Shown here one piece after another: positions 1-6,750 of a DNA stretch of 36,689 nt. The DNA is from Priestia flexa NBRC 15715 (GTDB lineage: Bacteria; Bacillota; Bacilli; Bacillales; Bacillaceae_H). Each line of letters starts with the position of its first letter. The first letter of the stretch is position 1. The stretch lies in assembly GCF_001591565.1 (NCBI RefSeq), contig NZ_BCVD01000026.1, forward strand, positions 1 through 36,689, written 5' to 3'. A program made the translations under genes and the position numbers. The notes under the pieces are model-generated. The model ran no database searches and was not told the DNA's origin. It saw only the letters and a program-made list of their open reading frames with translations.

Positions 1-12
1 TTTATTGTTTTA

Positions 13-891
13 TTAAATTAAAATAGTTTTTGTTTCTGCATAGACAGCTTCACCAGCAATTGAAATGCACAAATCACGAGAGTTTTCCACTTTAACATAC
101 ACCAATCCATCCCTCTCTATTTCCAACCCTTGTTCAACAAGTAGATTCATGCTGCTGAAGGCTGAGTCGTGAACATAGGTTGCGTAGTAAGCGCCCATCA
201 CGCCTGAAGCAGTTCCTGTTACCGGGTCTTCTACTATCCCTGAATAAGGAGAAGAGAAGTGGCGCCCGTGCATATGTGCATCTTTATGAACGGTTTCAAA
301 GCAAAAAGGATGAATAGAAGCTCTCGGAAAATCTGTTAGTAGTTGCGGGAATCTTTCCGATAAAGGCTGTATTTTTTGACAAGCAGTCAGCGATTTTAAT
401 GGCACAATTAAAGTCCAACTTCCCGTGCTTCCGTAAACAATGGGTAAATCTGAAGAAAAGTCATGTACTGTAATTCCAAGAGCACTTGCTAATTCATCTT
501 TTGAGCCATTAAAAGGGTGAAAGCTAGGCTTTGCTTGATTCATTGTAATGAGTACCTGGTCGTTATCTTCTATTTTAATTGGTAAAATGCCAGCTTTGGT
601 TTCAATCGTTAGTTTTTTTGAGAGCATGTTATTCGTATAGAGTGCATAAAGCGACGCAATGGTGGCATGTCCACATAAATCAACTTCCTGTCCAGGAGTA
701 AAGTAGCGGATATGTAATTCTGCGGATGAAGATGGTAAAATAAAAGCTGTTTCACTAAATTTTGCTTTTGTTGCAATGAGCTGCATCTCATGATCTGTTA
801 GTGAGTCAGCTTTAAAAACAACTCCTGCAGGGTTTCCCTTATGTGGTTTTCTACTAAACGCATCGTATTGATTAACTTTAATTTGTTTCAT
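13..891 (-). CDS. PhzF family isomerase/epimerase-like protein
   Basis: This 292-residue protein belongs to the PhzF (phenazine biosynthesis-like, diaminopimelate-epimerase fold) family. The visible family signatures are the N-terminal D-A-F segment followed by GNPAGV (residues 19-24), the FSETAF motif with the likely catalytic Glu47, the DLCGHAT motif at 71-77, and VEDPVTGTASG near residue 220. The length is normal for the family and the catalytic Glu is retained, so it should be an active isomerase. Phenazine genes are absent nearby, so the substrate is unknown and a phenazine role is unlikely. A good ribosome binding site (GGAAGGTGA on the minus strand) precedes the chosen ATG. It is a single gene divergent from the small hypothetical gene to its right. 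Confidence 0.85.
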   Translation of the reverse strand: MKQIKVNQYDAFSRKPHKGNPAGVVFKADSLTDHEMQLIATKAKFSETAFILPSSSAELHIRYFTPGQEVDLCGHATIASLYALYTNNMLSKKLTIETKAGILPIKIEDNDQVLITMNQAKPSFHPFNGSKDELASALGITVHDFSSDLPIVYGSTGSWTLIVPLKSLTACQKIQPLSERFPQLLTDFPRASIHPFCFETVHKDAHMHGRHFSSPYSGIVEDPVTGTASGVMGAYYATYVHDSAFSSMNLLVEQGLEIERDGLVYVKVENSRDLCISIAGEAVYAETKTILI

Positions 892-1048
892 ATAGTCACC
901 TTCCTTTCTCTAGCATATCATAGTTTAATTGACTTCGAAGGCAGTAGATAAAGCAGTAGCTCGAATTTTCATTATACAAAAAATGGATTTCGGAGAGCTG
1001 TTTTATGTTACCATATGGATGATATAGTATGAAGGGGGACGCGAAAGC

Positions 1049-1135
1049 ATGAAAAACGTAGTAGCTGCGCTTAGCATGGGAATGGGCTCAGTGGGAGTCG
1101 GGAAATTTGCAGCAAGCCATGTTTACAAGCAATAA
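1049..1135 (+). CDS. possible 28-residue leader ORF upstream of a hypothetical gene
   Basis: A short reading frame begins with ATG after a GGGGG-rich ribosome binding site at about 1034-1038. It encodes 28 residues that are Ala/Gly/Val-rich (MKNVVAALSMGMGSVGVG at the start), and it ends inside the start of the next ORF in a different frame. It may be a short membrane-associated peptide, a leader for translational coupling, or the 5' part of one gene split by a frameshift. No homologue is recognised. Confidence 0.3.
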   Translation: MKNVVAALSMGMGSVGVGKFAASHVYKQ

Positions 1136-1391
1136 AATCTTTAGTCAAGCCCTGTTTGCGGTCAATGGTGTATCAACAAGGTTATTATATACAGATTTAA
1201 GGATGCAAAAGGCTGGTCGCTTTTTAGAACAAGAAAATAAGTTTAAAAATAAAAAAGAAGCCGAAGTTTATCGTGACCTCATTAAAGAGCGCTATCAAAC
1301 GGTTAAAGATTATTACCAAAACGAGTATGAGCGAAAAGATCAGGTTCGTAAGCAAACAAAGGAAGCAATCGATAAACGAATTAAAGAATAA
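1107..1391 (+). CDS. small hypothetical protein, helical and highly charged
   Basis: The product is not recognised. From the TTG at 1107 it is 94 residues; an ATG at 1119 would give 90. The N-terminal third is mildly hydrophobic (FSQALFAVNGVSTRLLYTD). The rest is rich in Lys, Glu, Gln and Arg and is predicted to be long helix. Neither possible start has a strong ribosome binding site of its own. The better site, GGGGG near 1034, serves the overlapping 28-residue ORF at 1049, so coupling or a sequence frameshift between the two frames should be considered. A single-gene reading would join the 28-residue N-terminus to this C-terminus. Confidence 0.5.
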   Translation: MQQAMFTSNKIFSQALFAVNGVSTRLLYTDLRMQKAGRFLEQENKFKNKKEAEVYRDLIKERYQTVKDYYQNEYERKDQVRKQTKEAIDKRIKE

Positions 1392-1451
1392 AGTGGTGAA
1401 GCACCATCTTCATCAACTAATGACTAATAGAGAATAAAGGAATGTTAATAA

Positions 1452-2585
1452 ATGAGTACATATATCGTTATCGGAGCAGGAATATTAGGAGCATCAACTG
1501 CTTATCATTTAGCCAAATCAGGAGCGGATGTAACGGTTGTAGACAAAAAGCATGATGGACAAGCAACAGATGCAGCTGCAGGAATTGTATGCCCATGGCT
1601 GTCACAGCGTCGTAATAAAGCTTGGTACCGTTTAGCTAAGTACGGTGCAAAATATTATCAAGACTTAATTGCAAGCTTAGAAGCGGATGGAGAAACAAAT
1701 ACAGGCTATAAAAAGGTTGGAGCGATCAGTATTCATACAGATGAAAATAAACTTGATAAAATGCAAGAGCGGGCTTACAAGCGACGTGAAGATGCGCCTG
1801 AAATTGGTGATATCAGTCGCTTGCTAGAAGATAAAACTCAACGGGAGTTTCCCTTTTTACAAAATGGCTTTCAATCTGTTCACATTAGCGGAGCTGCTCG
1901 CGTTAATGGAAGAGCATTGTGTGAAGCTCTGCTTGCAGGGGCCAAAAAACATGGAGCAAAACTCATTCATGATGAAGCCAAACTTCTATATAAAGGTAAA
2001 AAAATAAGAGGAGTTCTTACAAGTTCAGCTACTATTGAAGCAGATTATGTTATCGTTACGGCGGGAGCTTGGGCAAGAGAGCTATTTGAACCGATTGGGA
2101 TTGATTTACAAGTTACGTATCAAAAAGCCCAAATTATGCATTTGCAGCTTGACGAAGAAGACACCGGTTCTTTACCTGTTGTGATGCCACCCAATGACCA
2201 ATATATTCTCGCTTTTGAACAAGGTAAGATTGTAATTGGGGCAACACATGAAAACGACACGGGCTTTGATTACCGGGTAACAGCTGGTGGGGTTTATGAA
2301 GTGCTTAATAAAGCATTAGAGATAGCACCTGGATTAGCCGACGGAGCAATAGATGAAATTCGCGTAGGATTCAGACCGTTTACGCCAGGGTTCTTACCAA
2401 TTATCGGGGCCGTTCCGTCACATTCAAACGTCTTTTTAGCAAATGGACTTGGAGCATCAGGTTTAACAGTAGGACCTTATTTAGGATCACAGCTTGCTAA
2501 GCTTGCGCTCGGACAAGAAATTGAGCTACCTCTTGAAGACTATTCTGTAGAAGATGCAATTCAAGCCAATAAATATATGTTCTAA
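1452..2585 (+). CDS. FAD-dependent oxidoreductase of the DAO family
   Basis: This 377-residue protein has the N-terminal dinucleotide-binding fingerprint GAGILGASTAYHLA (residues 8-21), with the second beta strand VTVVDK. The C-terminal segment FRPFTPGFLPIIGAV...NGLGASGLTVGPYLG is typical of DAO-fold amine and amino-acid oxidases. The family oxidises amino acids or secondary amines such as D-amino acids, glycine or sarcosine, using FAD. The specific substrate cannot be read from the sequence. Length is normal and no key motif is broken. It appears to be monocistronic, with an AAAGGAA-type ribosome binding site ahead of the ATG. Glycine-oxidase or D-amino-acid dehydrogenase activity are the main alternatives. 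Confidence 0.85.
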   Translation: MSTYIVIGAGILGASTAYHLAKSGADVTVVDKKHDGQATDAAAGIVCPWLSQRRNKAWYRLAKYGAKYYQDLIASLEADGETNTGYKKVGAISIHTDENKLDKMQERAYKRREDAPEIGDISRLLEDKTQREFPFLQNGFQSVHISGAARVNGRALCEALLAGAKKHGAKLIHDEAKLLYKGKKIRGVLTSSATIEADYVIVTAGAWARELFEPIGIDLQVTYQKAQIMHLQLDEEDTGSLPVVMPPNDQYILAFEQGKIVIGATHENDTGFDYRVTAGGVYEVLNKALEIAPGLADGAIDEIRVGFRPFTPGFLPIIGAVPSHSNVFLANGLGASGLTVGPYLGSQLAKLALGQEIELPLEDYSVEDAIQANKYMF

Positions 2586-2730
2586 ATAATCATTAAGATG
2601 ATACATCAGCGGATTAGACGTAATACAGTGATAAAAACTCTCCATTTTTATCTCTTATCCTAAAAAAATAAGAAAAGATAATGGAGTGGTGAAGAATGGA
2701 TTGCTGTTTGCGTACAGCTCTCTCTTTACT

Positions 2731-2771
2731 AAAAAGATGTGTTCAATATAGCATGCAGAACACATCTTTTT
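2731..2771 (-). terminator. intrinsic terminator after the VanW gene
   Basis: A perfect 14-bp stem (2731-2744 pairing with 2758-2771, arm AAAAAGATGTGTTC) has a 13-nt loop. On the minus strand the descending arm ends in TTTTT and begins two bases after the stop codon of the VanW-family gene. It could also terminate readthrough from the plus-strand oxidase gene. Confidence 0.85.
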
Positions 2772-2773
2772 AC

Positions 2774-3682
2774 TTAGTCAACTGCTGATGGGACGAGATC
2801 TTCTTTTTGAATACTTGGTACACTTTTTGGTTCGTAGCGAAGGTCATTTGTTGAAAATAGTATAATGCTTACTGTACTTCCCTTTGCATAAGCGCGAATA
2901 AGGAGCGGTTGGTCATAGTTGTTTCGAAAATTGAAGTCAGGACCGTACCAGCTTACAGTGGCATCTCTTCCCGGTGGAACATAGTGAACCGTTTTGCTAT
3001 GTGAAAATCGCTGAGTTACTTCCAATCCCGCACGATCAACGGCGTTAAACAAGGTTGAGGAAACTTGACAAATGCCACCCCCAATTCCTTCTGAAAATTC
3101 ACCACGCACGATAATTTTAGCAGGAAGATAGCCTTTTTCTTTTGTTCGTTGCCCCACAGTACGATTAAACGAAAACGTTTCTCCAGGAAAAATAACTTGA
3201 TTATTAATGGCTTCTGTAGCTAAAGAAATGTTGTGTGAGCGGTTTTTATTATGCGTATTAAAATAAGTATAATAATGACTAATTTGCTTGGACCGTACGG
3301 ATGCTAACAGTTCGCTGTCCACTTTAGGATAAATAGCCACCTTTGGAATCTTAATGGATGGTTGTGAATGATTATAAAAGGTTCTGTAAAACTCTTCTTT
3401 AAATAATACGCTGTTAAGCTGTGAGCCAGGTTGCTCAGAAATGATGTTGCCCGCACGATCAAGCTTTGCATTAACAGGTGGTTTATACACAATAGGCTGA
3501 ATTTTTTTCAATAGCATGTCGTATTTATCATCATCAATAAGTGGAACGCCTGGAATATCACTTTGAATATCTGCACGATTAATGGTTGTAATTGGTTTAT
3601 TGTCATCGGTTAATAACAAATGGTCTGATACCGCAGTTGGATGAGCAACCAACATAAGACCTAACATCCAAGTTAGTTTCAT
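2774..3682 (-). CDS. VanW-family exported protein
   Basis: The central and C-terminal part carries the VanW domain: PGETFSFN...VG, then GEFSEGIGGGICQVSSTLFNAV and an aromatic-rich tail around WYGPDFNFRN. The N-terminus from the chosen start (MKLTWMLGLMLVAHPTAVSD) looks like a short signal peptide, so the product is probably exported to the cell envelope. The frame is open further upstream to 3718, but GGGAGGG on the minus strand sits nine bases from the ATG at 3682, giving 302 residues. VanW domains occur in surface proteins and in some vancomycin-resistance loci. No Van resistance genes are nearby, so a resistance role is not implied. Confidence 0.82.
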   Translation of the reverse strand: MKLTWMLGLMLVAHPTAVSDHLLLTDDNKPITTINRADIQSDIPGVPLIDDDKYDMLLKKIQPIVYKPPVNAKLDRAGNIISEQPGSQLNSVLFKEEFYRTFYNHSQPSIKIPKVAIYPKVDSELLASVRSKQISHYYTYFNTHNKNRSHNISLATEAINNQVIFPGETFSFNRTVGQRTKEKGYLPAKIIVRGEFSEGIGGGICQVSSTLFNAVDRAGLEVTQRFSHSKTVHYVPPGRDATVSWYGPDFNFRNNYDQPLLIRAYAKGSTVSIILFSTNDLRYEPKSVPSIQKEDLVPSAVD

Positions 3683-3831
3683 ACGCATTTCCCTCCCGAT
3701 GTTAGTATAAGGAAGCATAACAATTTCATGTAACCGAATAAAGGTTTCTTTTAGTTATTAAGTGCCAATCATAAAATACATAAACTGTCGTATATTAATA
3801 AAGCTAAAATGTACATGAAAGAGGTTTATGT

Positions 3832-4665
3832 ATGAACAAATATTTCATTATTTTATTGTTTATAAGTCTTATTACGCCGACTCAAGCAAGTGCAAAAGCA
3901 AAAAATCATCCTTTAACTTATTATGGCGCAGTACAAAAAGGTAAAATTATACCATGGAAAGAAGCCCAACATTTACTTCTTAAAGGCAAGAAATTTACGG
4001 TAATTGATATGGATACAGGTTTATCCTTTAACGTGCAGCGGCGAGCGGGAAACAAGCATGCAGATGTACAACCGTTAACAAGAACCGATACAGCCGTTAT
4101 GAAATACATCTATGACAATCATTGGAGCTGGAATAGAAAAGCAGTTCTGATTCCTGTAAAAGAACAGCTTATAGCTGCATCGATGAATGGTATGCCACAC
4201 GGGGCCGGGGCGCTAGATAACGGATTTCCAGGACATTTTTGCATTCATTTTTTAGGCAGCACTACTCATAAACGAAATCATGCTGACCCAGATCATCAAA
4301 TGATGGTGTTAAAAGCCGGAGATAATCTTGAGAAATTTGTTTCTACAGCTACACCAGAACAACTCATTCAGCTTTTCTTAATTGGAGTAAAACAGCAGGA
4401 TGAAACTTTGTTGAAAGCAGCAGTAGGTGAGAAGCAATTGCAGCAAATCTATTCAAAAGTCAAGAAAATTGAAGCTTTAAACTACAAAAAAGAAGAAATT
4501 GAAGAAAAAATAGAAAACAGTCCCCTTGTTGTAAAGGGAAAGGTGAAGATTTTAACCATTGCAGTTGAGAAAGGAAAGGGGCAAACTAGTTTATCAATGG
4601 AATTTGACTTAGAGAGGTCTGCGGTCAATGACCTTTGGGAAATTAAACAAGTAAATTTTAAGTAG
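3832..4665 (+). CDS. secreted protein with an L,D-transpeptidase-like motif
   Basis: A signal peptide is visible (MNKYFIILLFISLITPTQASA), so the 277-residue product should be secreted. Residues 50-160 contain conserved-looking blocks: VIDMDTGLSFNVQRRAG, then NGMPHGAG with His123, and GHFCIHFLGS with His135 and Cys137, followed by TTH and DPDHQMM. The order His...GH-x-Cys-x-His in a secreted protein recalls the YkuD-type L,D-transpeptidase catalytic motif, but spacing and residues are not standard, so this is an inference. The last 100 residues form a charged domain of unknown role. A GAAAGAGG ribosome binding site precedes the ATG. It is divergent from the VanW-family gene. Confidence 0.65.
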   Translation: MNKYFIILLFISLITPTQASAKAKNHPLTYYGAVQKGKIIPWKEAQHLLLKGKKFTVIDMDTGLSFNVQRRAGNKHADVQPLTRTDTAVMKYIYDNHWSWNRKAVLIPVKEQLIAASMNGMPHGAGALDNGFPGHFCIHFLGSTTHKRNHADPDHQMMVLKAGDNLEKFVSTATPEQLIQLFLIGVKQQDETLLKAAVGEKQLQQIYSKVKKIEALNYKKEEIEEKIENSPLVVKGKVKILTIAVEKGKGQTSLSMEFDLERSAVNDLWEIKQVNFK

Positions 4666-5101
4666 GTCAGGAGAGGCTAGCACATAAATATTTCAATTAA
4701 TAAAACAGTTAAATTGTACCTTAAAATGCTATACTTTTGATTGTATGTATTTTATACTGAAGTAAGTCAAATGGCTTATTTTAGGAGAGCTAGAAAGAGA
4801 TTTTATAGTGTTGAAAGCTGAATCATCGGGTAGTATATCTTTGTGGATATTCTATTTGGGTTTATTGCTGGACTTTTTATCTATAAAAGATTGGAGATTT
4901 TGCTGCTAGGATTCTTTACTGACTTCTTAGTGGGTGGCTGTATTGTTTTATTTCGATGGTGGAAAGAAAGCGTCTGAGAATAAAAAGTAACTGTACACTC
5001 ATTTAATTAATGAGGTTTTACAATTAACGTTTTGGTCATAAGTAAAATTAGAAAAAATATGTTATAATGCTTCTAATAGTAACAGCTAAGGGTGATGATA
5101 A
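4666..5101 (+). other. AT-rich intergenic region with promoter for the first SinR-like gene
   Basis: This stretch has no recognised gene apart from the low-confidence 44-residue frame at 4843. A TATAAT hexamer at 5063-5068 sits about 34 bp before the TTG start of the SinR-like gene, with TATGT just upstream (extended -10 character) and no good -35 box. The start codon is preceded by AAGGGTGATG. Confidence 0.5.
4843..4977 (+). CDS. possible 44-residue membrane protein
   Basis: A GTG-started frame encodes 44 residues that are almost all hydrophobic, with a positively charged hinge (IAGLFIYKRLEILLLGF) and a basic-aromatic end (FRWWKES). That pattern fits a hairpin of two short membrane segments. 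An in-frame TAG just upstream restricts the start to the GTG at 4843, which has only a weak CGGG ribosome binding site. No homologue is recognised. It may be a remnant or a chance frame in a coding desert. Confidence 0.3.
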   Translation: MDILFGFIAGLFIYKRLEILLLGFFTDFLVGGCIVLFRWWKESV

Positions 5102-5431
5102 TTGGAAATTGGTCAGCGTATCAGAGAACTAAGAGGAAAAAAAGGAATGTCTTTAACGGAGCTTGCTACGCGGGCAGGAGTAGCTAAATCCTATATTTCA
5201 TCGGTAGAACGAGGAATTCAGCTTAATCCATCAATTCAGTTTTTAACAAAAGTATCAACCGTATTACATGTTAGCGTCGAATCGCTTATTAATGATAGCA
5301 GTAATAAGCAAGAACCACAGTTAGACCCGGAGTGGATGGAACTAGCAAAAGAAGCGGCGCAGTCGGGTGTTAGCAAAGAACAGTTTAAGCAGTTTTTGGA
5401 GTTTCAAAAATGGCAACAAATAAAACAATGA
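5102..5431 (+). CDS. SinR-like XRE transcriptional regulator
   Basis: This 109-residue protein has the SinR architecture. Residues 3-62 form an XRE/cro helix-turn-helix (IGQRIRELRGKKGMSLTELA...AGVAKSYISSVERG...NPSIQFL). A linker is followed by a C-terminal SinI/SinR-type multimerisation helix pair (LDPEWMELAKEAAQSGVSKEQFKQFLEFQKW). In Bacillus subtilis, SinR represses matrix genes by binding GTTCTYT boxes and is antagonised by SinI. No sinI-like gene is adjacent here. The TTG start is chosen because AAGGGTGATG precedes it and the family consensus begins there. Perfect GTTCTTT palindromes lie 300-500 bp downstream, so it is a candidate regulator of the following peptide cluster. Whether it is the genome's true SinR orthologue is not settled by this window. 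Confidence 0.85.
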   Translation: MEIGQRIRELRGKKGMSLTELATRAGVAKSYISSVERGIQLNPSIQFLTKVSTVLHVSVESLINDSSNKQEPQLDPEWMELAKEAAQSGVSKEQFKQFLEFQKWQQIKQ

Positions 5432-5583
5432 TATAATTTAGCAACTGCAGTAGCTGTTATAATATTTTCTTAACATTCAGATCCTCTATACTTCTGCAAA
5501 TATTTTTCCTTGATAAATAATTCATTTCTAGATATATCATACGTATTCTTCAGTCTTAATTTTGTTCATATTGTTATTAAACG

Positions 5584-5632
5584 AAACAGGTATCAATTAT
5601 TATAACAAAATGTAATAATTGATACCTGTTTT
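5584..5632 (+). terminator. long-stem hairpin downstream of the first SinR-like gene
   Basis: A perfect 19-bp inverted repeat (5584-5602 with 5613-5631, arm AAACAGGTATCAATTATTA) encloses a 10-nt loop and ends in TTTT. It lies 150 bp after the stop codon. A terminator is most likely, although the unusually long AT-rich stem and weak U-tract leave room for another role. Confidence 0.6.
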
Positions 5633-5711
5633 ATAAAAGGTACATAAGGGCGCTTTTGCTTTTTAGCTTTATCTATGTAAAGATTTAATTAGTTTATAAT
5701 AAACAGAGCGA

Positions 5712-5740
5712 TTGACAATTAAAAATAAAAGTGTTAGTTT
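5712..5740 (+). promoter_or_regulatory. putative promoter (TTGACA) ahead of the first palindromic operator
   Basis: TTGACA at 5712-5717 is followed after 17 bp by TAGTTT at 5735-5740, a weak -10. The SinR-type palindrome at 5747-5766 would cover the start site. No coding gene begins within 380 bp, so any transcript would carry a long leader for the second SinR-like gene or be non-coding. Confidence 0.35.
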
Positions 5741-5746
5741 TTAATT

Positions 5747-5766
5747 ATGTTCTTTATAAAGAACAT
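5747..5766. promoter_or_regulatory. SinR-type palindromic operator O1
   Basis: The 20-bp sequence ATGTTCTTTATAAAGAACAT is a perfect palindrome made of two inverted GTTCTTT boxes. GTTCTYT is the known B. subtilis SinR recognition element. Two SinR-like proteins are encoded on either side. Binding here is inferred. Confidence 0.75.
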
Positions 5767-5902
5767 TTGTTATTTCTGTTGCTTTCTATATTTAGTATTC
5801 ACTATAAAGATGTGAAGCACAAAATTATAGGAACTTCTAAATAATTTCCTGTGCATATTGTAATGAGCGCTATATCCTATAAAAAAACTAAAAAATAACT
5901 TG

Positions 5903-5926
5903 TTTCGTTCTTTATAAAGAACGAAA
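5903..5926. promoter_or_regulatory. SinR-type palindromic operator O2
   Basis: A perfect 24-bp palindrome with arm TTFree of mismatches: TTTCGTTCTTTA at 5903-5914 and its exact complement at 5915-5926. It has the same inverted GTTCTTT core as O1, 156 bp downstream of it, and lies about 200 bp before the second SinR-like gene. Confidence 0.75.
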
Positions 5927-6122
5927 TGTTGGTATTTAAATGTTCTAGTTTGATTTCGCTGCTATCAGTGCAAAGGTATTTCATCATAGCGGTGTCAATC
6001 TGTCTATCCGTTTAAGCATTAAAAATAAAATTTACCTACTGATAGATCTTCTGCTATAAATGACTAGAAACCAGAGTTAAGGAATATAATTGAATAAATA
6101 ATAAAAAGTATGAGGGATACAA

Positions 6123-6467
6123 ATGATAGGAGAAAAAATTTATAGAATTCGTAAATCTCGAGGGCTTACACTTTCTGAGCTTGCTGAAAGAGCAAATGTA
6201 TCGAAATCATATCTAAGCAATATCGAAAGAAATGTAAATCAAAATCCATCTATACAAGTTGTAGAAAAGTTAGCCGCGGTACTCGGAGTTGAATTCACAA
6301 TACTAGTAGAGGCAAACTCTGAAATAGGCGAGCTTTTAGAACCGGAATGGGTAGATTTTATTAATGATTTAAAAGAAATGGGAGTAAAAAAAGAGCAGCT
6401 GAGTGAGTACAGGGAGATATTGAAATTTATCAAATGGCAAAAAGAAGAACGAGGTAATGATAAATAA
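6123..6467 (+). CDS. second SinR-like XRE regulator, adjacent to the peptide cluster
   Basis: A 114-residue paralogue of the upstream regulator. Residues 2-62 form the helix-turn-helix (IGEKIYRIRKSRGLTLSELAERANVSKSYLSNIERN, then NPSIQVVEKLAAVLGV), and the C-terminus has the SinI-like multimerisation motif (LEPEWVDFINDLKEMGVKKEQLSEYREILKFIKWQ). The recognition helix (SKSYLSNIER) is nearly that of SinR, matching the GTTCTTT palindromes on both sides. A GAGGGAT ribosome binding site precedes the ATG and a TATAAT is at 6085-6090. Position between two perfect operators upstream and two downstream suggests it controls itself and the peptide operon. It is more diverged than the first copy and may be cluster-specific. 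Confidence 0.85.
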   Translation: MIGEKIYRIRKSRGLTLSELAERANVSKSYLSNIERNVNQNPSIQVVEKLAAVLGVEFTILVEANSEIGELLEPEWVDFINDLKEMGVKKEQLSEYREILKFIKWQKEERGNDK

Positions 6468-6625
6468 AATATGATTAGTGTAGAATCAAAGAGCTTAAAG
6501 CACCTTTCCGATTGTATATATGCATATAATTCTAATAAATTAAATGAAGGTACCAACTTGTTATAGCAATAAAGAAGAGCAACTTTTTGTATAAAGTTAT
6601 TTAATAGTTATATTTTTCTAAAAAT

Positions 6626-6641
6626 GTTCTTTAAAAAGAAC
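6626..6641. promoter_or_regulatory. SinR-type operator O3 over the peptide-gene promoter
   Basis: GTTCTTTAAAAAGAAC is a palindrome with one mismatch pair. It coincides with the -35 region (TTTAAA at 6630-6635) of the promoter whose -10 is TATAAT at 6653-6658. Extra AAAGAAC half-sites follow at 6662-6668 and 6682-6688. Bound repressor should block RNA polymerase. Confidence 0.72.
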
Positions 6642-6658
6642 GAAGAATGTTTTATAAT
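6630..6658 (+). promoter_or_regulatory. promoter of the peptide gene
   Basis: TTTAAA at 6630-6635, a 17-bp spacer and TATAAT at 6653-6658 form a plausible sigma-A promoter, placing the transcript start near 6665 and leaving a leader of about 85 nt before the GTG start. The -35 element lies inside operator O3. Confidence 0.6.
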
Positions 6659-6714
6659 GAAAAAGAACTAGTAATCATGCTAAAGAACTGGTTAAAAAGA
6701 AATCTTTGCATGGT

Positions 6715-6736
6715 TTTGTTCTTAATAAAGAACAAA
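6715..6736. promoter_or_regulatory. SinR-type operator O4 and possible RNA hairpin at the ribosome binding site
   Basis: Inverted arms TTTGTTCTT (6715-6723) and AAGAACAAA (6728-6736) flank AATA. As DNA this is a fourth SinR-type box pair, 92 bp after O3. As RNA it folds into a perfect 9-bp hairpin that ends directly at the ribosome binding site AGAGGAG of the peptide gene. Confidence 0.65.
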
Positions 6737-6750
6737 GAGGAGAGAAGAAG

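Larger units (their letters stand above)
5432..6122 (+). other. long AT-rich regulatory region between two SinR-like genes
   Basis: No gene was found in these 690 bases. The region holds a long-stem terminator (5584-5632), a TTGACA promoter-like element (5712), two perfect GTTCTTT/AAAGAAC palindromes (5747-5766 and 5903-5926) and a TATAAT at 6085-6090 ahead of the second SinR-like gene. The density of regulatory elements suggests an untranslated RNA or a multi-operator control region. Confidence 0.6.

Noticed and set aside
2696-2788. 30-residue frame MDCCLRTAL... with a GGAGTGG-like site upstream
   Set aside because: It runs through the perfect terminator hairpin and into the antisense of the VanW gene end; most likely a chance frame.
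5747-5926. CRISPR array or insertion-sequence ends at the repeated GTTCTTT palindromes
   Set aside because: Copies are short palindromes at irregular spacing, with no spacers, cas genes or transposase nearby.
6706-6750. ATG at 6706 as start of the precursor peptide
   Set aside because: It has no ribosome binding site and its codons run through operator O4; GTG at 6751 follows AGAGGAG.
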